DNA of 64,000 nucleotides from Novacetimonas maltaceti. Lineage in GTDB: Bacteria > Pseudomonadota > Alphaproteobacteria > Acetobacterales > Acetobacteraceae. The DNA is taken from positions 32,932-96,931 of the forward strand of contig NZ_POTC01000010.1 in NCBI RefSeq assembly GCF_002906255.1, written 5' to 3'. The notes under the pieces are model-generated. The model did no database searches. It was not told where the DNA came from and was given only the letters and a program-made list of their open reading frames with translations. Made by a program: the position numbers and the translations under genes. Below are positions 18,189 to 27,543 of the stretch, piece after piece (position 1 is the stretch's first letter; the number at the start of each line of letters is the position of its first letter).

Positions 18189-19685
18189 ATGGACATGCCC
18201 CGATCATCCCCGCCCCCTTCTTCCGCCGAGCCATCCCCAACGCCGGCCCCGGTCATCGTCTGGTTTCGTGACGACCTGCGACTGGCGGACAACCCGGCCC
18301 TGTCGCATGCGGTGGCATCGGGGCGGCCGGTGCTGTGCCTGTTCGTGCATGACCCGCAACAGGCCTTCGCCCGTGCGCTGGGCGGGGCGGTGCGGTGGTG
18401 GCTCGACGGGGGCCTGCGCGCGCTGCATGCGGACCTTGCGCGGGTGGGGGCGGGACTGCATGTGGCATGCGGCGATGCCGCCACGCTGGTGCCCCGGCTT
18501 GTGGCGCAGGCAGGGGCGGCGGAAATCGTGTGGAACCGCCGCTATGATCCCGCTGGCCGTGAAACCGACACCGCCATAAAGGCCGCCGTGAAGGAAGCGG
18601 GCGTGGCCGCCCACAGCTTTGCGGCCGGCGTGCTGCATGAACCATGGACGGTACGCACCCGCACGGGCGATGCGTTCCGGGTCTATACCGCGTGGTGGCG
18701 CGCCGCACGCGCCATGGGCGATCCCCTGCCGCCGCTGCCCGCGCCCGCACATGTCCCCCCGGCGGCGCGTCCCGCCGCATGGGCGGAGCCTTGCGTGGGG
18801 ATCGACGCGCTTGGCCTGCGTCCCGTGGCCCCCGACTGGGCCGGGGGGCTGCGCGCGGCATGGCGCCCGGGAGAGGAAGCGGCACGCGAACGCCTGCGTG
18901 ATTTTGTCGTGGGCGGGCTTGCGGGATATGCCGATGCGCGCGACCGGCCGGACCTGCCCGCGACATCGCGCCTGTCGCCGGACCTGCGGTTTGGCCATGT
19001 CTCCCCCCGGCAGGTCTGGCACGAAGCCGTCATGGCCGTGCGCGGGACCGCCGGGCAGGGCGCGGGTGAAAAGGACCTGGAGAAATTCCTGTCGGAACTG
19101 GGGTGGCGGGATTTTGCGGTGTCCCTGCTTTATGCGCAGCCCGAACTGGTCTCAGCCAATTTCCGCACCGAATTCGATGCGATGCCGTGGCGCGATGACG
19201 CGCGTGACCTGCGGGCGTGGCAGCAGGGGCGCACGGGCTATCCCATCGTCGATGCGGGCATGCGGCAGTTGTGGCAGACCGGCTGGATGCACAACCGGGT
19301 GCGGATGATCGTGGCGTCGTTCCTGACGAAACACCTGCTGATGGACTGGCGCGTGGGGGAGGCATGGTTCCGCGACACGCTGGTGGATGCGGATATCGCA
19401 AGCAATGTCGCCAACTGGCAGTGGGTTGCGGGGTGCGGGGTGGATGCCGCCCCCTATTTCCGCGTGTTCAACCCCGTGCTGCAGGCGCAGAAGTTCGATC
19501 CCGACGGGGCCTATGTGCGCAGATGGGTGCCCGAACTTGCCCGACTGCCCACGTCATGCGTCCATGCCCCATGGACCTGTGACCCCGCGATCCGCGGGCG
19601 CGTGGCCTATCCCGCGCCCATCGTGGACCTGCAGGGGGGCCGCGCGCGGGCGCTTGCGGCGTGGAAAGGGCTGTCAGGCGCGTAA
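18189..19685 (+). CDS. phr: Deoxyribodipyrimidine photolyase (class I CPD type)
   Basis: Repairs UV-induced pyrimidine dimers in a light-dependent reaction, with FAD and an antenna cofactor. The 498-residue protein has the N-terminal antenna domain (VIVWFRDDLRLADNPALSHA) and the C-terminal FAD domain. The FAD domain has ELGWRDFAVSLLYAQPEL, the signature TGYPIVDAGMRQLWQTGWMH with NRVRMIVASFLTKHLLMDWR, DADIASNVANWQWVAGCGVD and FNPVLQAQKFDPDGAYVRRW. ATG at 18189 or 18195 is the start; both lie next to GGA. The tail does not extend into a cryptochrome-like region. Confidence 0.92.
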   Translation: MDMPRSSPPPSSAEPSPTPAPVIVWFRDDLRLADNPALSHAVASGRPVLCLFVHDPQQAFARALGGAVRWWLDGGLRALHADLARVGAGLHVACGDAATLVPRLVAQAGAAEIVWNRRYDPAGRETDTAIKAAVKEAGVAAHSFAAGVLHEPWTVRTRTGDAFRVYTAWWRAARAMGDPLPPLPAPAHVPPAARPAAWAEPCVGIDALGLRPVAPDWAGGLRAAWRPGEEAARERLRDFVVGGLAGYADARDRPDLPATSRLSPDLRFGHVSPRQVWHEAVMAVRGTAGQGAGEKDLEKFLSELGWRDFAVSLLYAQPELVSANFRTEFDAMPWRDDARDLRAWQQGRTGYPIVDAGMRQLWQTGWMHNRVRMIVASFLTKHLLMDWRVGEAWFRDTLVDADIASNVANWQWVAGCGVDAAPYFRVFNPVLQAQKFDPDGAYVRRWVPELARLPTSCVHAPWTCDPAIRGRVAYPAPIVDLQGGRARALAAWKGLSGA

Positions 19686-19702
19686 CAGGCGCATGGCGGG
19701 GA

Positions 19703-20596
19703 TCAGGCGCATTTTTCAAGGTCGTCGAAGCGCGTGTAATCGACCGTGATGCTGCCATCGGGGTTGGTGTTGATGATGTCCACGAAATGGTGGTCATACA
19801 GCATCCGGTCGAACCCGTAGGCCGTGCGGGCGAACACCGACTGTCCGGAGGCCTCGTCCGTGCCGGTGATCGTGACGATGATCTCCGCCTCCTCCGCGCG
19901 CAGCATCTCCAGTGTGACGCCATGCAGGGGGCTGGCTGCGTCAATCACATGCACCGGCAGGCACGCAAAGCGCAGGACCGGGATGTGCGACTGCCGCAGG
20001 GGCAGGGAATCGAACTCCCGCGTGACATGGCCGTCGGGTTGCGGGATCAGGCGGGCAAGCGAGAATTCGATGTCCGCGCTCAGGATCGGGCTGCGGCGGC
20101 AGTTGGCGACACGCACGTCAAGGTGCGGTGTCGTGTTGTCGTTGATGATGACGGCGCGCTTGCTGAACATGATGCGCGCGCGCGGGCGCGAAAACCGCGC
20201 GAAGACAAGGCCCGTCGCCACGGCGTTGATCATCATGCCGCCCAGGACCTCTGTCGTCGCCAGCAGGTTCGCCGTGCGGCCGACCGGGGCCATGACGCCA
20301 TATCCCACGGTCGAGAGGGTCTGGACGCTGAAGAAGAAATAATCGAGGAAATCGCCGCCCCGCGCGCCCGAAACCTGCGACCCCACCGCCATGTAGGCCA
20401 GCGCGAAGACCACGTTGATCCCGACATAGAACGCGATGGACCAGTACAGGAACCTGCTCCACCGCGCCGTCAGCGCATGGTGGTAGAAATCGGACCAGAA
20501 CCGGTCCGCCTGTCCCACCCGCACGATGGTGTCATGGCCCCTGTCCTCCAGCACATGGGGATGGCGCGTGGCGGCGGCAGTCCAGACGGCCCGCAT
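19703..20596 (-). CDS. Inward-rectifier-type potassium channel (KirBac-like)
   Basis: A 297-residue channel subunit. Its layout is an N-terminal slide helix (DRFWSDFYHHALTARWSRF), TM1 (FLYWSIAFYVGINVVFALAY), a pore helix with the K+ filter STVGYGVM, TM2 (VLGGMMINAVATGLVFARFS) and a C-terminal immunoglobulin-like beta domain of ~150 residues. The filter TVGYG and this order are diagnostic for KirBac. It should form tetramers in the inner membrane. It is not obviously co-transcribed with neighbours. The ATG at 20596 has only a weak ribosome site. Confidence 0.9.
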   Translation of the reverse strand: MRAVWTAAATRHPHVLEDRGHDTIVRVGQADRFWSDFYHHALTARWSRFLYWSIAFYVGINVVFALAYMAVGSQVSGARGGDFLDYFFFSVQTLSTVGYGVMAPVGRTANLLATTEVLGGMMINAVATGLVFARFSRPRARIMFSKRAVIINDNTTPHLDVRVANCRRSPILSADIEFSLARLIPQPDGHVTREFDSLPLRQSHIPVLRFACLPVHVIDAASPLHGVTLEMLRAEEAEIIVTITGTDEASGQSVFARTAYGFDRMLYDHHFVDIINTNPDGSITVDYTRFDDLEKCA

Positions 20597-20633
20597 GCCT
20601 GGGTCCCATGCAAATCCCGCGTGACGGGTACGG

Positions 20634-21101
20634 CTACAGCGGCACGCCGGTCCCGGTCTTCACACGGTCCAGCACGACCATGGTGTGATAGGAACGCACA
20701 AGTTCGTTGTCCGCCAGCAGGCGCGCGGTCCGCTGTTCATAATCCTCCATCGACGGGACCAGCAGGATCAGGATGAACCCCGCCGTCCCGGTGACGCAGT
20801 AACATTGCTGCACCTCCGGGGCATCGCGGAAGAAGGCCTTGATGGCCGACACCGTGGCCGAACGGTCATCCGTCAGCGTGACATTCACCAGCACGGTGAT
20901 GGGAAAGCCCACGGCGGCCTGGTCCACGATGGCGACCGTGCGGCGGATGATGCCCTCCTTCTGCATGCGTGCGATCCGGCGCTGCACGGCGGGGGGCGAC
21001 AGGTTGACCCGCCGCGCGATTTCGCGCTGCGGCCGGCCTGCGTCCTCCTGCAGCAGGCGCACGATGGCCAGGTCATGCGGGTCCAGCCTGTGAGTGGACA
21101 T
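20634..21101 (-). CDS. Lrp/AsnC family transcriptional regulator
   Basis: A 155-residue regulator with an N-terminal helix-turn-helix (LDPHDLAIVRLLQEDAGRPQ, REIARRVNLSPPAVQRRIARM) and a C-terminal RAM/AsnC ligand domain (CYCVTGTAGFILILLVPSME, YEQRTARLLADNELVRSYHT). A good ribosome site GAAGGAACG precedes ATG 21101; the frame reaches 21161 but without similarity. It faces the EamA exporter gene across 112 bases and probably controls it in response to an amino acid. Confidence 0.9.
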   Translation of the reverse strand: MSTHRLDPHDLAIVRLLQEDAGRPQREIARRVNLSPPAVQRRIARMQKEGIIRRTVAIVDQAAVGFPITVLVNVTLTDDRSATVSAIKAFFRDAPEVQQCYCVTGTAGFILILLVPSMEDYEQRTARLLADNELVRSYHTMVVLDRVKTGTGVPL

Positions 21102-21133
21102 TGCGCGTTCCTTCGGTTTCATGAGCGAAAATT

Positions 21134-21161
21134 GCACATCCTTTCCCAAAAAAGAGCACAT
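21134..21161. promoter_or_regulatory. Paired GCACAT half-sites between Lrp-type and EamA genes
   Basis: GCACATCC at 21134 and GCACATTCC at 21156 are spaced 22 bases apart, about two helical turns, in the divergent intergenic region. Such phased direct repeats suit a multimeric Lrp/AsnC protein. No experimental consensus is claimed. Confidence 0.3.
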
Positions 21162-21213
21162 TCCCCGGCATTCTCAAGTTATTTCCTTATGGTTACGAAC
21201 TGTAAGGTACGCC

Positions 21214-22170
21214 ATGGGCAACGAACGCAGACCCGTTGACGCGCAGGCCACGGCCATCATGGTCATGATGTGCGCGATCTGGGGCACGCAGCAGGTCATC
21301 ATCAAACTGGCGGCGGCATCGATGGCGCCGCTGCTGCAGGTGGGGGTGCGTTCGGGCATCTCGGCGGTACTGGTCGCGCTGGTGGTGCTGTACCGGCGCG
21401 ACCATGGGGCGCTGGCGCGGTGGACGCTGCGCGGTGGTGTCCTGGCGGGGCTGCTGTTCGGGACGGAGTTCGTGCTGGTGGGGGAGGGGCTGCGCCTGAC
21501 CACGGCGTCGCATATCGCGATCTTCCTCTATACCGCGCCGATCTTCGCGGCGTTCGGCCTTGGGCTGTGCCTGCCGGAAGAACGGCTTGCCCCGCTGCAA
21601 TGGTGCGGCATCGGGCTGGCCTTTGCCGGGGTGGTGGCGTCCTTTGCCGGGCGTGGGCCGGCGCCTGCGGGCAGCATGGCGTGGCTGGGTGACCTGCTGG
21701 GGGTTGCGGCGGGCGCGGCCAGTGGCGCGACCACGACGGTCGTGCGGGTGTCCGCCCTGTCGCGCGCGCCGGCGTCAGTGACGCTGCTGTACCAACTGCT
21801 GGGCGGATTCGTGCTGGCCGGCGGCGCGGCGGTGATGATGGGCGAGGTCCGGGTCACATGGACGCCCATGCTGGTGACGGGACTGCTGTACCAGAGCGTG
21901 GTCGTCTCCTTCGCCAGCTATCTGGCGTGGTTCGCCCTGCTGCGGGTCTATCTTGCCTCCCGCCTTGGGGTGATTTCCTTCATGGCGCCGGTGTTCGGGA
22001 CGGTGTTCGGCGTGACGGTGCTGGGTGAACGGCTGGATACCGCCTTCATCTGTGGCGCGGCGATGATCCTGGGGGGAATCGTGCTGGTCAGCGCCGAAGA
22101 CCTGCTGCGTGGTGGCCGCAGGGCGCGGGCCATCCCGGACGAGGGCTGCATCACCGGGAACGGGACGTGA
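21214..22170 (+). CDS. EamA/DMT family transporter
   Basis: A 318-residue inner-membrane protein with ten hydrophobic segments in two EamA repeats. Typical stretches are MVMMCAIWGTQQVIIKLAAA in TM1, RLTTASHIAIFLYTAPIFAA in TM3-4 and SRLGVISFMAPVFGTVFGVT plus VLGERLDTAFICGAAMILGG in the second repeat. The family exports amino acids and other metabolites; the substrate is not visible. The AAGGTACGCC stretch supports ATG 21214. The divergent Lrp-type gene is the likely regulator, a common arrangement for amino acid exporters. Confidence 0.9.
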   Translation: MGNERRPVDAQATAIMVMMCAIWGTQQVIIKLAAASMAPLLQVGVRSGISAVLVALVVLYRRDHGALARWTLRGGVLAGLLFGTEFVLVGEGLRLTTASHIAIFLYTAPIFAAFGLGLCLPEERLAPLQWCGIGLAFAGVVASFAGRGPAPAGSMAWLGDLLGVAAGAASGATTTVVRVSALSRAPASVTLLYQLLGGFVLAGGAAVMMGEVRVTWTPMLVTGLLYQSVVVSFASYLAWFALLRVYLASRLGVISFMAPVFGTVFGVTVLGERLDTAFICGAAMILGGIVLVSAEDLLRGGRRARAIPDEGCITGNGT

Positions 22171-22246
22171 CGGGTATTGATGTACCTCAAAGTACACTTT
22201 CCCGGAAAGCTGTACCTGAAAAGTGGTTTCAGGCATGGCGCTGATA

Positions 22247-22333
22247 AACGGATAAAAGTTTTTGGGTGCCGCCTTTTTCCAAAAAGGCGGCGTTCCTTTG
22301 AAGCTTTTTGCAAAAAGCTTTACCAAAAATTCC
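22247..22333. repeat. Intergenic palindromic repeat family B, full-length copy
   Basis: The block reads AAAAGTTTTTGGGTGCC, then GCCGCCTTTTTCCAAAAAGGCGGC, then GAAGCTTTTTGCAAAAAGCTTT and CCAAAAATT. Two perfect hairpins are nested in an overall near-palindrome. It lies between the convergent EamA and ABC transporter genes. Confidence 0.85.
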
Positions 22334-22337
22334 TGAT

Positions 22338-24062
22338 TTATGGAGACTGGAGCGTGATGCACGTGTCATGCGCCGCCAGCAGGGAGGCGCGGTGCGTGAT
22401 CGAGACGATGGTGATGCCCGGACACTCCTGCCGCAGCAGGTCATACAGCATGCCCTCCGCCGTGGCATCAAGGCTGGAGGTCGATTCATCGAGGAAAACC
22501 CACGCCGGGCGCGCCACAAGGATGCGCGCGAACGCAAGGCGCTGCTGCTCCCCCGGTGAAAGCGTCTGCCCCCATGGCGCCTCCTCGTCCAGCAGGGGCG
22601 CCAGCCGCCCCAGCCCGACCGCCGCCAGTGCCGCGCGCACCTGCGTGTCCTGCACCTGCGTGGTGGCCATGGGATAGCATACGGCCCGGCGCAGGCTGCC
22701 CACCGGCAGGTAGGGGCGCTGCGGCACGAACATCATCGGGGTGTCGGGGCGTTCGATTTCCCCGCGCACGAACGGCCAGATCCCGGCCATGACCCGGAAC
22801 AGGGTCGATTTCCCCGTCCCCGACGGCGCGGAAATGACGGTCATGCCCCCATGGCGCAGTGTCATCGACACATGTTCCAGCATGACCGTGCCATCGGGGC
22901 GCAGGACCGTCAGGTCACGCAGGACCATGTCCGCCCCGGCGGCGGCGGGAATGACGCGGCATTCCCCCTCCATCGCGCGGGCGCGGTCCATGACGCGCTG
23001 GAACGTCGCCAGTCGCGCGACCTCGGCATGCCATGTGGCCAGCGAGGCGTAGGAGGTCGAAAACCATCCCATGGCCCCCTGCACGCGCGAAAATGCCATG
23101 ACCATCTGCATCAGCGTGCCGAACGTCATCTTGTTGGCGAAATAGCGGATGGAGCCGACAAGCAGCGCGAAATTGCCCGACACGACCTCCAGCCCCGTTG
23201 TCAGCAGCCCCAGCATCCGCGTGCGGCGCATGATGGCGAGGAAGTTGTCATAGACGGCGGAAAATGCGTGCTCCAGCCCGGTTTTCTCCTCCGCCTCGCC
23301 ACGGTACAGGGCGATTCCCTCGGCATTGTCGCGCACATGTACCAATCCGTAACGCAGGTCGGCCTCGGCGCGCTGCTGCAGGAACTGCAACCCCGCAAGC
23401 CGGTGCCCGACAAGGTGCGTGACCCATGTGGCAAAGATCGAATACAGCAGCGCCGCCCAGAAGAAATAGCCCGGTATGGTGATCCCCAGCACCACAAGCG
23501 GTCCCGACAGCGCCCACAGGAGCCCGGCATAGCTGAACAGGGTCACGACATTGGTGACGAGGCTGGTGAACTGCGTCAGCGTGTCGCTGACGAAGCTGTT
23601 GATGTCCTCCTGTATGCGCTGGTCGGGGTTGTCGGCCCCGGCGTCAAGTCCCGACGTGACCAGCGCGATGCGGTAATAGGTCCGGTTTTCCAGCCATTGC
23701 GCCGTCATCCGCCGCGTCAGCCACCGCCGCCAGCGCAGCTGGAGCATCTGCTGCAGGTACGGCAGGTACACCCCCATCACCAGCGCGGGGGCCGCGACGG
23801 GGAAGAAGCCGGGGATGATGCCGCCGCTTTCGCCGCGCACATACCAGAACAGGCCGCGCAGGAAGGTCTTTACGTCGCGCTGCTGCAGGGCGGTGTAATA
23901 GACGTTGCGCGCGAACGACTGCACCAGGTCGATTCCCACCAGAGAGAACGTCAGCGCCAGCACACCAAGCAGGAGCGCCCACGCGCGCCCGCGCTCCTCG
24001 GACATGAAATAGGGACGGGTCAGGTACCAGACGTCTTTGAGCACGAGGCGTAAATGCTGCAT
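22338..24062 (-). CDS. ABC transporter, fused permease/ATPase of the SbmA-BacA/YddA type
   Basis: A 574-residue half-transporter. The N-terminal ~340 residues form an SbmA/BacA-like membrane domain with six segments and the typical stretches NVYYTALQQRDVKTFLRGLF and WRRWLTRRMTAQWLENRTYY. The C-terminal ATPase domain has Walker A SAPSGTGKSTLFRVMAG, signature LSPGEQQRLAFARIL, Walker B PAWVFLDESTSSLD and the switch His in SITHR. Members of this ABCD-like group take up peptides or fatty acyl compounds, or export unknown compounds. It acts as a homodimer. It is divergent from the PAS-GGDEF-EAL gene. Confidence 0.88.
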   Translation of the reverse strand: MQHLRLVLKDVWYLTRPYFMSEERGRAWALLLGVLALTFSLVGIDLVQSFARNVYYTALQQRDVKTFLRGLFWYVRGESGGIIPGFFPVAAPALVMGVYLPYLQQMLQLRWRRWLTRRMTAQWLENRTYYRIALVTSGLDAGADNPDQRIQEDINSFVSDTLTQFTSLVTNVVTLFSYAGLLWALSGPLVVLGITIPGYFFWAALLYSIFATWVTHLVGHRLAGLQFLQQRAEADLRYGLVHVRDNAEGIALYRGEAEEKTGLEHAFSAVYDNFLAIMRRTRMLGLLTTGLEVVSGNFALLVGSIRYFANKMTFGTLMQMVMAFSRVQGAMGWFSTSYASLATWHAEVARLATFQRVMDRARAMEGECRVIPAAAGADMVLRDLTVLRPDGTVMLEHVSMTLRHGGMTVISAPSGTGKSTLFRVMAGIWPFVRGEIERPDTPMMFVPQRPYLPVGSLRRAVCYPMATTQVQDTQVRAALAAVGLGRLAPLLDEEAPWGQTLSPGEQQRLAFARILVARPAWVFLDESTSSLDATAEGMLYDLLRQECPGITIVSITHRASLLAAHDTCITLQSP

Positions 24063-24359
24063 GTTCCAGGGTCCGCACGGCCGGACGGGCGTGAGTGCAC
24101 CATCCTGCCTGCGTGTGTGTCACGAAGCGCTGCGGGACTCAATCTCCATCATGCCGCCACCGCGGCAGTGGCGTTGCATTCTTGTATGAACCCCGCCAAG
24201 GGGATAAACGGTTAGGGAGAACCGGTTGAATGACCCTGTGCGGCGCACGTGCACGTATCGCTGTCCCCAAGTGTCGGCAATGTCGCGAAGCAGGGCGGTC
24301 ATGGCCGTTTCTGGCCCGGATTCCCGCGCGGCAGCGGATTGCAGAAGAAAAACGATGAC

Positions 24360-26537
24360 ATGACAACCTATACGCATTCTCCGGACCTGCAGTTTTCCGA
24401 CCTCGCGCTCCAGCATGTCCCCGAGGCGGTGGTCCTGATCAACGACCGTAACGACATCGTTTTCTACAATGACGCGGCACAGAGACTGTGGGGTCTCCCG
24501 CGGGACGAGGTGATGGGACAGAACGTGCGCTGCCTTGTCCCGGTGGCCTATCGCGCGGACCATGACGGTTTCATCGCCCGCCACCGGGAGGCGGGCAGCC
24601 ACCACAATGTCGGCACCACCCGCGATGTGGAATTCGTCAATGCCAGTGGCGAAGTGCGGCGCGGGCGGCTGTCGCTGTCGCAGGTGGTGCGTCCGGGCCT
24701 GCCGGGCATCTTCTACATGGGCATCATGACCGACGTGACGCAGGAACGTCATGCCGAAAGCATCCTGCAACTGCGCAATGACCTGCTGCGCAGCCTGACG
24801 ACCGAGAAGCTGCCCCTTGACCAAAGCGGGCAGTTCCTGTGCCAGCGCATCGAAAACACGGTGTCCGACTGCTGCGTGGTGCTGCTGCATCCGGGCGGGC
24901 GCGACGGGCGCATGGACGTGACCTCCACCACCACCCTGCCACGGCGCATGCGCAACGCGCTGGCCACCTGCGTGCCCGATGCGGCGGCGGTGGCGGCGAT
25001 GAAGGACAATCCCGCCGTCGCCGCCGACCTGGCGTGGACGCGCCACGCGGTGCTGGCGCGTTCGTTCGGGTTCGACAGTTGCGTCGCCGCCCCCATCACC
25101 ACCCATGACGGCACGCCGGCGGGCATCCTTGCGATCTACCTGCGCGACAGCAGCGTCAGGGACTGGGCGGTGGATGTCATGAAGGCCGCAACCCCGTTCT
25201 GCACGCTCGCGCTCGGGCGGGATGCGGCACGCCAGCGCATCTCCGAACTGTCGGAACGCGATACGCTGACGGGACTGCTCAACCGGTCGTCGCTCAACCG
25301 CTATATCGAGACGATGACATCGGACCGGCAGGATGCCGTCTTTACGGTCATGGTCATCAATATCGACAGTTTCCGCGACATCAACAACGCGCTTGGCCAT
25401 ATCCATGCCGACAACTTCCTGCGTGAGGTGGCGGTACGCCTGCAGAAACTGTCGGCCGGGCGCTTCATCATCAGCCGCAGCAGCGGGGACGAGTTCATCG
25501 TCGTGGTGCCCAACTGTCCCCGCGCGCTGGCGATGGACCAGGCGACGCGCATCATCCGCATGATTGCCGAACCGATCGAGGTCGATGACAGCGCCATCAC
25601 GCTGTCGGTTTCCATCGGCATCGCGTGCTTCCCCGATGACGGTCCCGATGGCGAATCCCTGCTGGGCCATGCCGACGTGGCCCTCCAGCAGGCGAAGAAC
25701 GAGGGACGCGGCACCTACAAATTCGCGGATTCGAGCAAGAACCGTCTGGCGCAGGACCGCCTGCTGCTGGGCAGCGCGCTGCATGAAACCGTGTCCAAGG
25801 GGCTTTTGCACCTGTACTACCAGCCCCAGATCGATACGATGACCGGCGAACTGTACGGCGTGGAGGCCCTGGCGCGGTGGCATCATCCCCACCTTGGCAA
25901 CATCTTCCCCTCGCGCTTCATCGCGGTGGCGGAGGAAACCGGCCAGATCGCCGCCATCGGCCGGTGGTCCCTGCAGGAAGCCTGCCGGCAGATGGCCCAG
26001 TGGGACCGCGAGGGCATCCATGTGCCCACCGTTGCGGTCAACCTGTCCGCCGCGCATTTCGGTGACCACAGCGTTCCCGAATATATCGCGGGGCTGCTGC
26101 GGACCTATGACCTGACGCCGGACCGCCTGACGGTGGAGATCACGGAAAACGTCATGATGGAAAGTGGCAAGACCACGCATGACGTGCTGCAGGCCATCCG
26201 CAATATCGGGGTGGGCCTGTCGATGGACGATTTCGGCACGGGCTATTCCTCCCTGTCGCGCCTGACGCGCCTGCCGCTGACGGAAATCAAGATCGACCGC
26301 AGCTTCATCAACGATTTCGAGCATGACACCAACGCGCAGGCCGTGACCACCGCCGTCATCGGCATTGGCAACCGCCTGGGCATGACCGTCGTGACCGAAG
26401 GGGTGGAGACCGTGCAGCAGCGCCAACTGCTCGAGGACCTGAAATGCGACGTGATGCAGGGCTACCTGTTCGCCAAGCCGCTGCCTGCGGATGAGCTGGA
26501 AAAGTGGATCCGCACGCGTGAGGCGGGCGAGGCATAG
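24360..26537 (+). CDS. PAS-GAF-GGDEF-EAL protein, probable c-di-GMP phosphodiesterase with heme-PAS sensor
   Basis: A 725-residue cytoplasmic signalling protein. Residues ~10-125 are a PAS domain close to the heme PAS of E. coli DosP and Komagataeibacter PDEA1. His68 (RADHDGF) lines up with the DosP heme ligand, while the distal Met position is Thr. Residues ~130-285 look like a GAF domain. The GGDEF domain (~297-460) has SSGDEF instead of GGDEF, so cyclase activity is doubtful. The EAL domain (~470-720) keeps EALARW, ITEN, DDFGTGYSSL, KIDRSF and EGVET and should hydrolyse c-di-GMP. In cellulose-producing acetic acid bacteria such enzymes lower cellulose synthesis; no diguanylate cyclase gene is adjacent here. 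I prefer ATG 24360; the frame opens at 24249. Confidence 0.9.
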   Translation: MTTYTHSPDLQFSDLALQHVPEAVVLINDRNDIVFYNDAAQRLWGLPRDEVMGQNVRCLVPVAYRADHDGFIARHREAGSHHNVGTTRDVEFVNASGEVRRGRLSLSQVVRPGLPGIFYMGIMTDVTQERHAESILQLRNDLLRSLTTEKLPLDQSGQFLCQRIENTVSDCCVVLLHPGGRDGRMDVTSTTTLPRRMRNALATCVPDAAAVAAMKDNPAVAADLAWTRHAVLARSFGFDSCVAAPITTHDGTPAGILAIYLRDSSVRDWAVDVMKAATPFCTLALGRDAARQRISELSERDTLTGLLNRSSLNRYIETMTSDRQDAVFTVMVINIDSFRDINNALGHIHADNFLREVAVRLQKLSAGRFIISRSSGDEFIVVVPNCPRALAMDQATRIIRMIAEPIEVDDSAITLSVSIGIACFPDDGPDGESLLGHADVALQQAKNEGRGTYKFADSSKNRLAQDRLLLGSALHETVSKGLLHLYYQPQIDTMTGELYGVEALARWHHPHLGNIFPSRFIAVAEETGQIAAIGRWSLQEACRQMAQWDREGIHVPTVAVNLSAAHFGDHSVPEYIAGLLRTYDLTPDRLTVEITENVMMESGKTTHDVLQAIRNIGVGLSMDDFGTGYSSLSRLTRLPLTEIKIDRSFINDFEHDTNAQAVTTAVIGIGNRLGMTVVTEGVETVQQRQLLEDLKCDVMQGYLFAKPLPADELEKWIRTREAGEA

Positions 26538-26880
26538 GCCGGCCCCGACGCTCGGCATGGGGCGTTGTCGTGCATATTCAGTAACATAATCTTGAGTTCG
26601 CCCCCCGCCTGTCGCCACGGGGCGGCCGTGCCCTGTGGGCGCGCGCGGGGCATGGTTCGGGAAAATCCGTGACGCAGGAATGGTTTTGCACATCCGTTCC
26701 GTGGCGGACGGTGGCCTGCGTCCATGGCATTGCTGTTATATATCCAAAAGACGAATGTCTGGCATATGCAGTGCAGGGGGCCGGGGCGGGCATCCCATGG
26801 TAACATGACACGTACTGACACACGCCAGTCACGCATGCCGTTGCGTCTGGTCGCGCAATAATTGAACAAAGGTGAACAAA
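26538..26880. other. Intergenic region upstream of the DUF2501 gene
   Basis: About 340 bases without an ORF that looks like a protein. It separates the PDE gene from the next plus-strand gene and should contain the latter's promoter. I see no clear hairpin-T-run terminator or operator. Confidence 0.4.
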
Positions 26881-27330
26881 ATGATCTCGTGTCTCGGTCG
26901 CGTCCTTTCCGCCGGTGCCGTTGTAACCCTGCTGTCCGCCGCCCCCGTGCTGGCGCATGCCGAAATCAACCCGCCGACGGGCGCGGGCGTCGCCAACCAG
27001 GTGGAACAGATCAAGATGGGCTCGCTGTCGGAAAAGACGGTGATGTCCGCCGTGTCCTCGGCCAAGCCTGCTGACCTTGGCGGTATCCTCAACTACTGCA
27101 TCCAGTCCAACTACCTGACCGCTTCGGAAGCATGGCCCGTCCTTGCGGCCCTGAACAAGAAGACCAATGACGTCCCGTCCAACAGCAAGGGCAACATGTC
27201 GTATGCCGATGGGTCCACCGGCCTGCTGAAGGTCGGCGGCAAGGCGCCGATCTCGCTGGAAGATGCGTCGACCGACATCCGTCGCGCCGCCTGCGCGAAG
27301 GTCGAGGCACGCGCCAAGTCGATGCTCTGA
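26881..27330 (+). CDS. DUF2501 family secreted protein, copy 1
   Basis: A 149-residue exported protein with signal peptide MISCLGRVLSAGAVVTLLSA...LAHA. The mature part has the family pattern LGGILNYCIQSNYL ... AWPVLAALNKKTND ... GNMSYADGSTGLLKVGG ... RRAACAKVEARA, with two conserved cysteines. A GTG at 26872 is in frame, but AAAGGTGAAC is spaced correctly for ATG 26881. The function is unknown. A paralogue with the same Cys spacing is at 48725. Confidence 0.85.
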   Translation: MISCLGRVLSAGAVVTLLSAAPVLAHAEINPPTGAGVANQVEQIKMGSLSEKTVMSAVSSAKPADLGGILNYCIQSNYLTASEAWPVLAALNKKTNDVPSNSKGNMSYADGSTGLLKVGGKAPISLEDASTDIRRAACAKVEARAKSML

Positions 27331-27463
27331 CCCTGGACTTCCATGCGGGCGCATCCTTTGCGGATGCGCCCGTATCCGGGGCGGAAGGTCTTCTTTTCCT
27401 GAAGAAAAAGAAGCAAAAAGACTTTTGAAAATTTCAGGACTTTTCAAAAAATCTGAAAATAAT

Positions 27464-27534
27464 CAAAAGTTTTTGGTGAAGCTTTTTTCAAAAAGCTTCA
27501 AGGAACGCCGCCTTTCTGAAAAAAGACGGCCCCA
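27464..27534. repeat. Intergenic palindromic repeat family B
   Basis: AAAAGTTTTTGGTGAAGC, GAAGCTTTTTTCAAAAAGCTTC and ACGCCGCCTTTCTGAAAAAAGACGGC, preceded by an A/T-rich stretch from 27400. It lies between the convergent DUF2501 gene and the binding-protein gene. Confidence 0.8.
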
Positions 27535-27543
27535 ACCCTGGCG

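Noticed and set aside
24120..26693. 857-codon minus-strand open frame opposite the PAS-GGDEF-EAL gene
   Set aside because: Same type of shadow. The plus-strand protein has all expected motifs.
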